Origin: LMUY01 sp965199165
GTDB lineage: Bacteria; Pseudomonadota; Alphaproteobacteria; Acetobacterales; Acetobacteraceae
Length of the DNA stretch: 64,000 bases
Assembly (NCBI GenBank): GCA_965199165.1
Contig: OZ240681.1
Coordinates: 1,674,001 to 1,738,000, forward strand
Reading direction: 5' to 3'
Every line of letters starts with the position of its first letter. The first letter of the stretch is position 1. Both the position numbers and the translations under genes were made by a program. The notes beneath the pieces were generated by a model. That model saw nothing but the letters and a program-made list of their open reading frames with translations, made no database searches and had not been told where the DNA came from. Shown here piece after piece: positions 51,101 through 58,017 of this stretch.

Positions 51101-53923
51101 CGTCGACAGCGTGGCGAGTTGGCTGGCGGACAGGCCGGCGGCCTGCACGTCCGTCAGCCCGCTGACCGCGTTGTTGCCCAGCCACGACACCTGGCTGAGG
51201 CTGAGCGCGCCGAGTTGCGTCAGGCTCAGCGCCGCCACGCCCAGGCCGTTCAGGCCCTGCACCTGGTTCGTCGACAGGGCGGCGACCTGGCCGGTCGACA
51301 GGCTGCCGAGCTGGGCGGTGGTGAGCGCGCCGACCTGGGTGCTCGACAGGGCGGCCAACTGCGTTGCCGAGAGGGCGCCGAGCTGCGCCGGTGTCAGGCC
51401 CTGCACGTTCGACGTGGCGAGGCCACCGATCTGCAGCGGCGACAATGCGGCCAGTTGCGTCGGCGACAGCAGCCCCACCTCGGCCGTGCTCAGCCCGGCG
51501 ATCTGCGTGGTGCTCAGCACGGCGATGTCGCTCGTGCCCAGCGCCGCCACTTGGGTATCGGCCAGGACCCGCAACTGGGTGAAGCTGAGCGCGCCGACCT
51601 GGGCGGTGCCGAGCGAGGCGACCTGGCTCGTCGACAGGCCGCTGACGCCGAGATTGGACAGCGCCGCCACCTGCCGCGTGGTCAGGGCCGCCAGCTGCCC
51701 GGTCGACAGCGAGGCCGTCTGCAGGTCGCTCAGCCCGGCGATGGCCGCCGTCCCGACCCAGGCAAGCTGCCCGGGCGTGAGCGCGCTGAGCTGGTCCGAG
51801 CTGAAGGCGGCGAGCTCGGTCGCGGTGAGTCCCTGCACCTGGCTGGTCGTCAGCCCGGCGATCTGGCTGGGGGCGAAGTAGCCGATCTGCGTGCTGGTCA
51901 ACGCGCCGAGCTGGGTGATGGTGAGCGAGGTCAGCTGCGACGCCGAAAGCGACTGGACCTGGCTGGCCTGCAAGCCCTGCACGCCGGCCGATCCGAGTGC
52001 CGCGATCTGCGTCGGCGCCAAGGCCGCCAGCTGCACCGCCGTCAGTGCCGCCACGTTGGTCGGCAGCAAGGTGCCGAGCTGCGTGCTGGTCAGCGCCGCG
52101 ATGCCGGCCGGCGTGATCGAGCCGAGCTGGGTCTGGTTCAACACGCGCAGCTGCGTGCTGGTCGTGGCGCTCAGCTGCGCGGTGGAGAGCGCCGCCATCT
52201 CCGTCGTCGTCAGCGCCGCCGCCGCGGTGACGGAGAAGCCGCCCATCTGCCCCGGTGCGAAGGCGGCCAGCTGGTCGAGCGAGAAGGCAGCGGCCTGGGT
52301 GTCCGAGAACCCGACGATCTCCGTCGTCGTCAGGGCGGCAAGCTGCGCCGGCGCGATGGCCGCCAGCTGGCTCGTGCTCAGCCCGCCGATGGCGGTGGAG
52401 GTGAACCCGGCGAACTGCGCCGGGGACAGGGCGGCAAGCTCCCCGGTGCCGAAGGCGCCCATTTGGGTGACGGTGATCCCGGCCAGCTGCGCCGGCGTCA
52501 AGGCGCCGAGCTGGGCGGTGGAGAGCACGGCCAGCTGGCTGCTGCCCAGGCCCGACACCCCGCTCTTGCTCATGGCGGCGACCTGGCCGGGGGACAGCAC
52601 GCCCACCTGCTCCGCCGTCAGGGCGTTGGTCCAGCCGGAGCCGAGCCCGGCCAGCTGCGTCGTCGCCAGCGCCGCGATCTCGGTGTCCGGCAGCTGCCCG
52701 ATCTGCGTCGCCGTCAGCGCGCCGAGCTGCGTGGTCCCGAGTGCCAGCACCTGCGCCGGGCTGAGCGAGCCGAGCTGCGTGCTGGTCAGCCCGACGAACG
52801 CGGTGGTGGTCAGCGCCGCCGCCTGGCTGGTGGTGAGCGCCGCGAACTGGGTCGGGGTCAGCGCCGCCGCCTGCGTGTCCGCCAGCCCCCCGACCGCGGT
52901 CGGCGTCAGCGCCGCCACCTGGCTGGCCGACAGCGCCGTCAGCTGGATCAGCGTGAACAGGCTCACCTGCCCGGCATTGAGGCCCGAGAACTTGCCCGGG
53001 TCGAGCGCGGCCAGCTGCGCCGGCTGGAAGGCGGCCAGCTGGGTGGCCGTCAGCGCACCCATCTCGGTCGGCGTCAGCCCGGCGAGTTGGGTATCGGACA
53101 GGCCGGTCAGCTGGGTGCCGAACGCGGCGACCTGCGCCCGCGACAGCGACCCGATGCCGGTCGGGGTCAGCGCCGCGAGCTGGGTCGGCGCCAGGGCGCC
53201 GATCGCCGTCGCGCTGAGCCCGGCGATCCCCGACGGGCTCAGCGCCGCGACCTGCGTTGCAGCCAGCGCGGCGACTTGCGCCGTGCTCAGCGCCCCCACG
53301 CCGCTGGCGCCGAGCCCGGCCACCTGCGTGGCGTTGAGCCGGCTGATCCAGCTGGCCGGCAAGCCCGCCACCTGCGTCGCCGCCAGCCCGCCCAACTCGG
53401 TCGCCGTCAGCGCCGCGACCTGCGCACCGGTGAGGCCGGCCAGCACCGTCGTCGTCAGCCCGCCGAGCCCGGTGGCGGACAGGGCAGCGACCTGCGTCGG
53501 GGCCAGTGCCGCCATCTGCGTGGTGCTGAGGAAGCGCAGTTCTGCCGCGGTCAGCCCGGCCAGCTGCGTCGGGCTCAGCACGGCGAACTCGCCCACGCCG
53601 AACGCCGCCAGCTGGTTGCCGCTGAGCGCCGCGAGCTGCACCGCGCTGAACCCGATCTGCGCCGTCGTCAGCGAGGCGATCTGCTGCGTGGTCAGCGCGG
53701 CAAGCTGGTTGCCCGACAACTCGGACAGCTGCACCCCCGTGAGCTGCTCGAAATCGGTGATCGTCATCTGGCTCAGCTTCGCGGGGCTCAGCCCCCCAAG
53801 CTGCGTGACGGTGTAGGATGCGACTGGCGTGACCACGCCCGAGCCGTCAGCAAGGCCGGTGCCAGCGGCTAAGTGGTGGAAAAGCCTTCGGTTTATACCA
53901 GCACGCCGCCGCTGGCCCGGCAT
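45170..53923 (-). CDS. Giant octad-repeat protein, ~2,900 aa
   Basis: About 2,917 residues from ATG 53923. Apart from the first ~60 residues it consists of roughly 355 copies of an octad, [AG]-L-[ST]-x-x-Q-[LIV]-[AG] (e.g. AALTTTQVAGLSPAQL). I found no Cys, and Lys, His and aromatics are rare; net charge is acidic. The [ST]-x-x-Q spacing resembles a helix capping box, so short repeated helices in a solenoid are plausible, but no fold is established. Eight consecutive blocks of exactly 24 octads form a second repeat level. No signal peptide, sortase motif, autotransporter barrel or RTX nonapeptides are seen; the C-terminus is acidic (SDQIDALEAAEA). The start is uncertain: the frame opens at 54022, with GTGs at 53836/53833 as alternatives. 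It lies between alaS and a GT41 gene. Similar L-[ST]-x-x-Q arrays are, to my recollection, annotated only vaguely in other proteobacteria. Function unknown; an extracellular or scaffold protein is inferred. Confidence 0.9.
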   Translation of the reverse strand: MPGQRRRAGINRRLFHHLAAGTGLADGSGVVTPVASYTVTQLGGLSPAKLSQMTITDFEQLTGVQLSELSGNQLAALTTQQIASLTTAQIGFSAVQLAALSGNQLAAFGVGEFAVLSPTQLAGLTAAELRFLSTTQMAALAPTQVAALSATGLGGLTTTVLAGLTGAQVAALTATELGGLAATQVAGLPASWISRLNATQVAGLGASGVGALSTAQVAALAATQVAALSPSGIAGLSATAIGALAPTQLAALTPTGIGSLSRAQVAAFGTQLTGLSDTQLAGLTPTEMGALTATQLAAFQPAQLAALDPGKFSGLNAGQVSLFTLIQLTALSASQVAALTPTAVGGLADTQAAALTPTQFAALTTSQAAALTTTAFVGLTSTQLGSLSPAQVLALGTTQLGALTATQIGQLPDTEIAALATTQLAGLGSGWTNALTAEQVGVLSPGQVAAMSKSGVSGLGSSQLAVLSTAQLGALTPAQLAGITVTQMGAFGTGELAALSPAQFAGFTSTAIGGLSTSQLAAIAPAQLAALTTTEIVGFSDTQAAAFSLDQLAAFAPGQMGGFSVTAAAALTTTEMAALSTAQLSATTSTQLRVLNQTQLGSITPAGIAALTSTQLGTLLPTNVAALTAVQLAALAPTQIAALGSAGVQGLQASQVQSLSASQLTSLTITQLGALTSTQIGYFAPSQIAGLTTSQVQGLTATELAAFSSDQLSALTPGQLAWVGTAAIAGLSDLQTASLSTGQLAALTTRQVAALSNLGVSGLSTSQVASLGTAQVGALSFTQLRVLADTQVAALGTSDIAVLSTTQIAGLSTAEVGLLSPTQLAALSPLQIGGLATSNVQGLTPAQLGALSATQLAALSSTQVGALTTAQLGSLSTGQVAALSTNQVQGLNGLGVAALSLTQLGALSLSQVSWLGNNAVSGLTDVQAAGLSASQLATLSTRQVSALSNLALSGLDTDALAGLATTQVAALSANQLRSLADTQVAALTTAQMAALGATQIAWLTATEIGDLGPTQFASLSTTQVGALAQTNVAGLSAAQLAGLASTQLAALTGTELGALSTDQLNELSADQFAALTTTQLRGLSAAAIAGLGTPQLAALSAAQVANLTATSLTGLTDIQAGSLTSLQLAALTTRQVSSLSALAISGLTTPEVAGLATTQVGALTPSQIRALAGTQFQALTPVQVAALTTTQLTALPTTQVANLSPAQLGVLSTTQVAALAGTNIAGLAPTQLAALSGAQFAALTAGEIGSLTGTQLDSLSPAQLAALTTTQLGGLRAAGAAALTTGQLAALTPAQFAGLSATGLSGLSDTQANVLSTTQLAALATRQVAALSATAIGGLSTGQLAGLAATQVRALSAGQLGALFDTQVEALTTSQAAALSTTQMGQLAATQLGDLGNAQLAALATSQIRAMAATNVAGLSPAQLAALSPTQFGALTATEFGAFSSTQLSGLAASQLAALAVTQLRGLTAAGVAAFSPTQLAALSTAQLAGLTTTGIAGLSDSQAAALTSAQLAALSPAQVAGLSSTAVSGLTTAEVAGLAASQIGALTTGQIPVLADTQLAALTPSQVASLTTVQVGALDATQVGLLSTDQLGAFTPAQLAALSATGIAGLAATQLAALSGTAFATLTASEFGALTTTQVAGLSATQVGALSDAQLQGLTPAGLGTLGATQLAALSTGQVAALSTTELTGLVDTQAASLSADQLAALNSRQVSALSGIAIAGLTPDEVAGLGTAQLRGLTAGQIGLLNQTQIGALSPGQIAGLTTTQIAGLPATSLAVLSTAQLAVLAATQIAALDSAAATGLTAGQLAALSGAQLGALTATELGAFATTQVGSLSSSQIAGLSAGQIGGLSATGLGVLTTDQLGALATTQMEALSSTAVAGLAATQVAALSADQFAALKQTEITALSADGISGLTVAQLAAALPTQLAALTPSQIGVLNETQIAGLPVGSVAGLSTTQIGGLADTQLAALSPDQLAALQSGQVAALAPAALDGLTETTVAGLSLGQLAGLGAAQMAALGQTQVAALTGQQVASLTGTQLAGLSAAGVAAITTGQIGQLGTDQVYGLAPTILANLADTQLAALSPAQLAILTTSQIAALQPGSLDGLSSTALAGLTTIQLSGLTAAQVGVLSQDQIAGLGTTALGGLSQAQVAGLDDTQVAVLSADQLGALQPSQVASLSTTAIAGLTATALAGLSLSQLGSLTAVQAGALSSDQVAALSGTAVAALSPTQLSGLSGFALAGLSSTSLASLSTAQLRGLTAAQVGALSTTGIGALAGAQLDALSVTEVAGLAPTQAASLTSDQLAALRSSQMAALSTIAISGLSATQIAGLGTTQLDALSPAQIGALAATALTPAQLGGLSVTQAGGLTATELGGLGTAQLAALGATTIRSLTAAALGGLTGTQVAALSTAQLASLSGAQVGALSTGTVAGLTTAELATLTATQLRGLANTQVAALTTGQVTGLTTTQLATLSPDALNGLSDTQAAALTPDQLAGMTVTELAALSDVAVSGLTASQVAGLANTQMATLGDDQVAALSTTAVAGLTNAEIAGLTPEQLAAMTSTQIGALSNGQFAGLAPTQLSQLSGDQVSGLTSTAVAALSPAQIGLLSAGQIGSLSTTGASGISATQLGTLSTTQLAALTPDEVGALSTTAVAGLTPTQLAGLSSLQFGSLSATSIGALDTAALASLTVTQVGLLSATEIGGLAATQVAALTPAQFAALTPAKVGALSASGLAGLTGTQIGAMTLTQLAGLTSAQIGELPVGDIGALSQTALGAMTATQLGGLVRMQLRALSAPQLGSLAATQLAALSPAQVGNLAATELNALDPAQLSSLGAAQVAALTATQLNNLSTTQLGLLSAVQLSQLTTTVMNGLSSTMVGALSDDQLEALNGTQIDYLLSTTLAGLTSDQIDALEAAEA
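48281..52888. repeat. Eight tandem 576-bp units (24 octads each) inside the giant gene
   Basis: Translating the minus strand from 52888 gives eight successive blocks that each begin with a G-[LF]-x-[D]-x-Q-[AT]-x octad (GLADTQAA, GFSDTQAA, GLSDLQTA, GLTDVQAA, GLTDIQAG, GLSDTQAN, GLSDSQAA, GLVDTQAA). Each is exactly 24 octads (192 residues) from the next. I checked block starts against the DNA at 51160, 50584 and 48856. Outside this interval the period is irregular. Confidence 0.9.
53892..53897 (-). promoter_or_regulatory. Possible -10 element upstream of the giant gene
   Basis: In otherwise GC-rich DNA, the minus strand reads TGGTATAAAC here, a fair -10 match (TATAAA). No good -35 lies 16-18 bp upstream. 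If this were a real promoter, transcription would begin near 53885 and the translation start would have to be the GTG at 53836 or 53833. The rest of 53924-54150 has a GGGGAGG near 54055 but no start codon at a proper distance from it. Confidence 0.25.
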
Positions 53924-54150
53924 CGCCCGCCGGGTGCCGGCAAAACCTGCCGGGCCGCTTCCACCTGTGGGGCGCATAAGCGAGGCGTCATGCGCCACCC
54001 TCGCGGCACCGGCACGGCGCATGACGATCCGCTGATGCGTTTGGGTGGACGGCCCTCCCCGATACGTCTAGCCGTTCGTCAAACGAAGCAAGAAAGACCC
54101 CGACGACGCCGAAGCGATCTGCTGGTGGCGGCCCAGCGGCTCACACCCGC

Positions 54151-56793
54151 TCAGAGCGCGCGCAGCGCCCCGCGGATCGCGTCCAGCGCATCGTCCGCGC
54201 GCTCGGCGTCCGGTCCGCCTGCCTGCGCCATCTCTGGCCGGCCACCGCCGCCCTTGCCACCCACGGCCGCACTGGCCGCGCGCACCAACTCCACCGCGCT
54301 GACCCGCTTGACCAGGTCGGGCGAGACCCCCACGGCGACGCTCGCCTTACCGTCCGCCGTGGAGACCACCGCCACCACGCCGCTGCCCACCTGCTGGGCG
54401 ATGGCGTCCACCAGGCTGCGCAGCTCCTTGCCCGGCACCTCGCCCACGTTGCGCGCGGCCAGCGGGATGCCGGCGATCTCCTCCAGCTCGGGCGCGCCGC
54501 TGCCGGTGGCCAGCTTGCGCTGCAGCTCGCTGATCTGCTTCTCCAGCCGCTTGCGGTCTTCGATCAGCGTCGCCACGCGGGCGCCGATCTCGGCCGGGTT
54601 GGCCTTCAGCAGCCCCGCCAGCTCCTCCACCCGACGCTCTGTTTCTCCCATCAGCAACAGGGCGGCCTCGCCCGTCACCGCCTCGATGCGGCGTATGCCG
54701 GCGCTGACAGCGCCCTCGCTGACGAGGCGGAACAGCCCGATATCGCCGGTGCGCCGCACATGCGTGCCGCCGCACAGCTCGATCGAGTAGGCCGGGCGCA
54801 CCTCGTCGCCATCGCCCATGGCGACCACGCGGACCTCGTCGCCGTATTTCTCGCCGAACAGCGCCATCGCCCCCTCCGCCACCGCGGCCTCCGGCGTCAT
54901 CAGCCGGGTGGTGACGGGGGCGTTCTCCCGGATGCGGGCGTTCACCTCCGCCTCCACCGCCTTAAGGTCGGCCTTTGGGATCGGCGTGGGCTGGCTCACG
55001 TCGAAGCGCAGCCGGTCAGGCGCGTTCAGGCTGCCCTTCTGCGCCACATGCGTGCCCAGCCGGCGGCGCAGCGCCTCGTGCAGCAGGTGCGTGGCGCTGT
55101 GATGCGCCCGGATCGCGGCGCGGCGGGCATGGTCCACCGCCGCCACCACCGGGTCGCCGACCGAGACCGTACCGGACTCCACCACACCCATGTGGGCGAA
55201 CAGGTCGCCGGCCCGCTTCTGCGTGTCAGCGACGGCGATCCGCAGCCCGCCCGGCCCGGTGATGGAACCGGTATCGCCGACCTGGCCGCCGCTTTCCGCG
55301 TAGAACGGCGTCTGGTTCAGCAGGACCGCAACCTTGTCACCGGGTTCCGCCCGCTGCACGGCCATCCCGCCGATCACCAGCCCGGTCACCTGCGCCTCGG
55401 CCTTCTCCGTCGTGTAGCCCTGGAACTCGGTGGCGCCCGCCACCTCCCGCTGCTCGAACCACACGCGTTCGGCGGCAGCGTCCCCGGTGCCGGCCCAAGC
55501 GGCGCGCGCACGGGTCCGCTGCTCCGCCATCGCGACGTCGAAGCCGCCCACATCGACGGAGCGCCCCTGCTCGCGCAGCGCGTCCTGCGTCAGGTCGAGC
55601 GGGAAGCCGTAGGTGTCATAGAGGCGGAAGGCGACATCGCCGGGCAGGGCCTGCGCCTCCCCTAGCCTGCCGACCTCGTCGGCCAGCAAATGCAGCCCGC
55701 GCTCCAGCATCGCCTTGAAGCGCGTCTCCTCCAGCCGCAGCGTCTCGGTGATCAGGGTCTCGGCCTGCGGCAGCTCCGGATAGGCGGCGCCCATCTGCCG
55801 CACCAGCACCGGCACCAGCCGCCACATGGTCGGCTCCCGCGCGCCCATCATGTGCAGGTGCCGCATCGCCCGGCGCATGATCCGCCGCAACACGTAGCCG
55901 CGCCCTTCGTTGGATGGCAGCACGCCTTCCGCGATGAGGAACGAGGTGGAGCGGAGGTGGTCCGCCACCACCCGGTGGCTGGCGCGGAACGGGCCGTCCG
56001 GCTCCTGCCCGGTGGCCTCGGCGCTGGCCAGGATCAGCGCGCGGAAGGTGTCGGTGTCGTAGTTGTCGTGCACGCCCTGCAGGATGGCGGCGAACCGCTC
56101 CATCCCCATGCCGGTGTCGATGGAGGGCCTGGGCAGGGGCGCACGCACGCCGGGCGGCCCCTCCTCGAACTGCATGAACACCAGGTTCCAGATCTCGATG
56201 AACCGGTCGCCATCCTCGTCCGGGCTGCCGGGCGGCCCACCGGGGATGCCGTCGCCATGGTCGTAGAAGATTTCGGAGCAGGGGCCGCACGGCCCGGTGT
56301 CGCCCATGCGCCAGAAATTGTCCGAGGTCGGGATGCGGATGATCCGGTCCTCGCCCAGCCCGGCGATGCGCTTCCAGAGGTCGGCCGCCTCGTCATCCTC
56401 GGAGAAGACGGTGACGAGCAGCTTCTGCTTCGGCAGGGCGAAATCCCGTGTCAGCAGGGTCCAGGCATGCTCGATCGCCAGCGGCTTGAAGTAGTCGCCG
56501 AAGGAGAAATTGCCCAGCATCTCGAAAAAGGTGTGGTGGCGGGCGGTATAGCCGACATTGTCGAGGTCGTTGTGCTTGCCGCCCGCGCGCACGCATTTCT
56601 GCGCCGTCGTGGCACGTGAATACGCCCGCTTCTCCGCCCCGGTGAACACGTTCTTGAACTGCACCATGCCGCTGTTGGTGAACAGCAGCGTCGGGTCGTT
56701 GCGCGGGACCAGCGGCGAGGACGGCACGGCGGTGTGGCCGTTGCGGCTGAAGAAATCCAGGAACGTGGCGCGGATGTCGTTGCTGCTGGGCAT
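54151..56793 (-). CDS. alaS: Alanyl-tRNA synthetase
   Basis: An 880-residue class II aminoacyl-tRNA synthetase, matching the normal length. The catalytic domain shows FTNSGMVQFKNVFTG, KCVRAGGKHNDLDNVG, FFEMLGNFSFGDYFK and GDTGPCGPCSEIFYD. The editing domain has HHSATHLLHEALRR and CGGTHVRRTGDIG (zinc-type Cys/His). The C-terminal C-Ala domain follows (GKGGGGRPEMAQAGG). ATG at 56793 begins MPSSNDIRATFLDFF, the standard opening. It lies 227 bp upstream of the giant repeat gene; no strong terminator was seen between them. Confidence 0.98.
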   Translation of the reverse strand: MPSSNDIRATFLDFFSRNGHTAVPSSPLVPRNDPTLLFTNSGMVQFKNVFTGAEKRAYSRATTAQKCVRAGGKHNDLDNVGYTARHHTFFEMLGNFSFGDYFKPLAIEHAWTLLTRDFALPKQKLLVTVFSEDDEAADLWKRIAGLGEDRIIRIPTSDNFWRMGDTGPCGPCSEIFYDHGDGIPGGPPGSPDEDGDRFIEIWNLVFMQFEEGPPGVRAPLPRPSIDTGMGMERFAAILQGVHDNYDTDTFRALILASAEATGQEPDGPFRASHRVVADHLRSTSFLIAEGVLPSNEGRGYVLRRIMRRAMRHLHMMGAREPTMWRLVPVLVRQMGAAYPELPQAETLITETLRLEETRFKAMLERGLHLLADEVGRLGEAQALPGDVAFRLYDTYGFPLDLTQDALREQGRSVDVGGFDVAMAEQRTRARAAWAGTGDAAAERVWFEQREVAGATEFQGYTTEKAEAQVTGLVIGGMAVQRAEPGDKVAVLLNQTPFYAESGGQVGDTGSITGPGGLRIAVADTQKRAGDLFAHMGVVESGTVSVGDPVVAAVDHARRAAIRAHHSATHLLHEALRRRLGTHVAQKGSLNAPDRLRFDVSQPTPIPKADLKAVEAEVNARIRENAPVTTRLMTPEAAVAEGAMALFGEKYGDEVRVVAMGDGDEVRPAYSIELCGGTHVRRTGDIGLFRLVSEGAVSAGIRRIEAVTGEAALLLMGETERRVEELAGLLKANPAEIGARVATLIEDRKRLEKQISELQRKLATGSGAPELEEIAGIPLAARNVGEVPGKELRSLVDAIAQQVGSGVVAVVSTADGKASVAVGVSPDLVKRVSAVELVRAASAAVGGKGGGGRPEMAQAGGPDAERADDALDAIRGALRAL

Positions 56794-56886
56794 GATAGGC
56801 CGAGATACCGCAGCCCCGCCGGTTGGGCCAGGGGCGGCTCGCGTGTGTGCGTTGAAGGGACGGTGCCACGATGACATACTGAGGAC

Positions 56887-57099
56887 ATGAGCGATGCTCC
56901 TGACAAGCTCGTCCTGGCACTGCTGCGTGCGATCCGCACCGGTATCGGTGACATCAAGGCCGACGTTTCCGAGATCAAGGAGCGGCTTGGGTTCATCGAA
57001 GCCCAGTACGCCTCTTTGTCGCGTCGGTTAGATCGCCAGGGCGGCGACGTCGAGCGGATAAAGGTCCGCCTGGGCTTGGTTGACGAGGCCGTCCCCTGA
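56887..57099 (+). CDS. Small coiled-coil protein, 70 aa
   Basis: A 70-residue helical protein with heptad character (ADVSEIKERLGFIEAQYASLSRRLDRQGGDVERIKVRL). It has no signal peptide or membrane segment. Similar short proteins opening DKLVLALLRAIRTGIGDIK are common in alphaproteobacteria as I remember, often annotated only as hypothetical. It is divergent from alaS (93 bp between starts). Confidence 0.7.
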   Translation: MSDAPDKLVLALLRAIRTGIGDIKADVSEIKERLGFIEAQYASLSRRLDRQGGDVERIKVRLGLVDEAVP

Positions 57100-57185
57100 A
57101 CCATCACGTGCAGCGTCATCAAACCTTAACCGCCCTCCCGCCCGCCGCCGTGTAGATCGCCTGCCGTAGCCGAAGGAGGCGCGGC

Positions 57186-57986
57186 GTGCTGGTTCTGGAT
57201 CGCGTAACCAAGGCGTTCGGCGAGTCGGTCGCCGTGTCCGGCGTATCGCTGTCCATTCCCCGCGGCCAGTTCGTCGGCGTGATCGGGCGGTCCGGCGCCG
57301 GGAAATCGACGACCCTGCGCCTGATCAACCGGCTGACGGACCCGACTTCCGGCCGCATGGCCTATGAGGGCACCGACGTCACCGCGTTGAAGGGCCGGTC
57401 CCTGCGCGACTGGCGCCGCCGCTGCGCCATGATCTTCCAGCAGTTCAACCTGGTCGGCCGGCTGGACGTGCTGGATAACGTGCTGATGGGCCGGCTGACC
57501 CATACGCCGGGCTGGCGCTCCGCCGCCAAGCTGTGGACCCGCGATGACCGCGCCCTGGCCATGGCCGCGCTTGATCAGTTCGACATCGCCCCGCTCGCCG
57601 CCCAGCGGGCGGAGAACCTGTCCGGCGGCCAGCAGCAGCGCGTCGCCATTTGCCGTGCCCTCCTGCAGGAACCGGACATCGTGCTGGCGGACGAGCCGGT
57701 CGCCTCGCTCGATCCACGCAACGCCAAGATCGTCATGGATGCGCTGCAGCGGATCAACCGCCATTTCGGGCTGACCGTGCTGTGCAACCTGCACTCGCTG
57801 GACCTGGCGCGGGGCTACTGCGACCGCCTGGTCGGCATGGCCGGCGGCCGCGTGGTGTTCGACGACGTGCCGGCCGCGCTGACCGACGGTGTGGCCCGCG
57901 AACTCTACGGGTTGGAGGCCAACGAGGTGATGGAGCGCCAGCCCGCGACGGCCCCCGCGGACCTGCGGACCGCCGTCACCGCCTGA
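57186..57986 (+). CDS. phnC: Phosphonate/phosphite ABC transporter ATP-binding protein
   Basis: A 266-residue ABC ATPase with Walker A GRSGAGKST, Q-loop FQQFNLVGRLDVLDNVLMGRL (the PhnC-specific stretch), signature LSGGQQQRVAI and LADEPVASLDP. GTG start with AGGAGG 7 nt upstream. The insertion THTPGWRSAAKLWTRDD after the Q-loop is characteristic of PhnC. First gene of a four-gene importer operon. No C-P lyase or phosphonatase gene follows. Confidence 0.95.
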   Translation: MLVLDRVTKAFGESVAVSGVSLSIPRGQFVGVIGRSGAGKSTTLRLINRLTDPTSGRMAYEGTDVTALKGRSLRDWRRRCAMIFQQFNLVGRLDVLDNVLMGRLTHTPGWRSAAKLWTRDDRALAMAALDQFDIAPLAAQRAENLSGGQQQRVAICRALLQEPDIVLADEPVASLDPRNAKIVMDALQRINRHFGLTVLCNLHSLDLARGYCDRLVGMAGGRVVFDDVPAALTDGVARELYGLEANEVMERQPATAPADLRTAVTA

Positions 57987-58017
57987 TTCCAAGCCGACCC
58001 ATTCCGAAGGAGCGACC

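Noticed and set aside
48281..52888. Giant protein as a TAL-effector array
   Set aside because: The octad resembles the LTPEQVVAIA opening of TAL repeats, but TAL repeats are 33-35 residues with base-specifying residues 12-13; here the unit is 8 residues with no such sites.
45375..53872. Long open frames on the plus strand opposite the giant repeat gene
   Set aside because: They mirror the 24-nt repeat on the other strand; the translations are Cys/Arg/Pro-rich low-complexity with no family, and the minus-strand frame has the regular repeat.
45170..53923. Giant protein as an ice-nucleation or pentapeptide-repeat protein
   Set aside because: Ice-nucleation octads carry AGYGSTxT and pentapeptide repeats A(D/N)LXX; neither consensus is present, only the general idea of nested periods is similar.
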